From Flavobacteriales bacterium UBA4474 (lineage in GTDB: Bacteria > Bacteroidota > Bacteroidia > Flavobacteriales_D > Sanyastnellaceae): DNA of 5,024 nucleotides. Below are positions 4,671 to 5,024 of the stretch, piece by piece. Numbering within the stretch: position 1 is the stretch's first letter; each line of letters begins with the position of its first letter. Under the pieces are notes generated by a model. That model made no database searches. It saw nothing but the letters and a program-made list of their open reading frames with translations, and was not told where the DNA came from. The position numbers were made by a program, and so were the translations under genes. Location: contig DGOE01000059.1 of NCBI GenBank assembly GCA_002389295.1, positions 1 to 5,024 on the forward strand, written 5' to 3'.

Positions 4671-5024
4671 ATGTTGCGCAGGCAATTCGTAAAAGGCTCG
4701 GCCATCGTTGGCGCGGCCGCAGCTACGCCTCACTGGTTGAGGGCGACTTCGGGTATGTGGTCCACCGACAAGGAGCGAAAGGTGGCCAAGGTGCTGGAGT
4801 GCAAGGCGACCATGGTACAGAACGTCCCTGTGATCCGGGGCTTTGCGGGCAATCACACCGACCTCGTGTCGCCCTTTGTGATGCTCGATGAATTCGGGCC
4901 ACTACAGATTGACCCGGGCAGCTTGGGCATGGACATCAAGGCGCATCCGCACGCGGGCGTGGCCCCGACGACCTATCTGCTTTCCGGCAGCGGGCGACAC
5001 ACGGATTCCTTAGAAAACGACCTG
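4671..5024 (+). CDS. pirin-family cupin protein with twin-arginine signal (3' end outside window)
   Basis: The frame is open for 118 codons to the window edge, with no stop. Residues 1-25 form a twin-arginine (Tat) signal: M-L-R-R-Q-F-V-K matches (S/T)RRxFLK, followed by a mild hydrophobic stretch (SAIVGAAAA) and a possible cleavage site after LRA. The mature part has pirin hallmarks: PFVMLDEFGP at 68-77 and KAHPHAGVAPTTYLLSG at 90-106, then RHTDSLEN at 109-116. His92 and His94 correspond to the first two metal ligands of human pirin (His56, His58); the other two, a His and a Glu, would lie past the edge. Arg after HPH, usual in pirins (HPHRG), is Ala95 here. Pirins are two-domain cupins binding Fe; some bacterial ones oxidise quercetin, others are regulatory, so the reaction is not predictable. 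A Tat signal implies export to the periplasm already folded with metal. About 160-200 residues are probably missing. Confidence 0.82.
   Translation, partial: MLRRQFVKGSAIVGAAAATPHWLRATSGMWSTDKERKVAKVLECKATMVQNVPVIRGFAGNHTDLVSPFVMLDEFGPLQIDPGSLGMDIKAHPHAGVAPTTYLLSGSGRHTDSLENDL

Noticed and set aside
4626..4856. Minus-strand 76-codon open frame near the right end
   Set aside because: It lies opposite the start of the pirin gene, whose frame shows a Tat signal and conserved pirin motifs.

Overview
This window most likely comes from a chromosome of the phylum Bacteroidota. The evidence is a secreted protein ending in a type IX secretion (T9SS) type A sorting domain, a signal peptide ending in His-Ala-Gln, a HemJ of the form common in that phylum, start codons without Shine-Dalgarno sequences at normal spacing, and several copies of a TAnnTTTG-like promoter element, which is specific to that phylum's sigma factor. 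Most of the window is GC-rich for the phylum: four sampled 60-base lines outside the large secreted gene give 151 of 240 G+C. I cannot assign a genus.

Layout: Positions 24-2445 hold a compact plus-strand cluster, hemJ (protoporphyrinogen IX oxidase), a TatD-family metal hydrolase, and ansA (type I L-asparaginase). Gaps are about 11 bp and then an ATGA stop/start overlap, so tatD and ansA are probably translationally coupled. These are housekeeping genes. Positions 2446-2709 are non-coding and hold two small perfect hairpins, a promoter-like element, tRNA-Ser(GGA) at 2539-2626 and a strong rho-independent terminator at 2630-2657.

Positions 2710-4608 encode a 632-residue secreted multidomain protein: signal peptide, six-bladed Kelch-like propeller, a CARDB-like beta domain, an internally duplicated 'LTDxYGDG' domain, and a T9SS sorting tail. 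Its base composition is clearly lower in GC (120 of 240 in four sampled lines). At 4671 a pirin-family cupin gene begins and runs off the right edge. It carries a twin-arginine signal, which is unusual for pirins.

No mobile element, CRISPR array, toxin-antitoxin pair or defence system is visible, and I do not see a new multi-gene system. The observations most worth following are TAnnTTTG-like elements only 4-6 nt before four of the five protein starts (suggesting leaderless mRNAs), a perfect hairpin with a competing alternative in the tRNA leader, the Tat-exported pirin, and the architecture and composition of the Kelch/T9SS protein.
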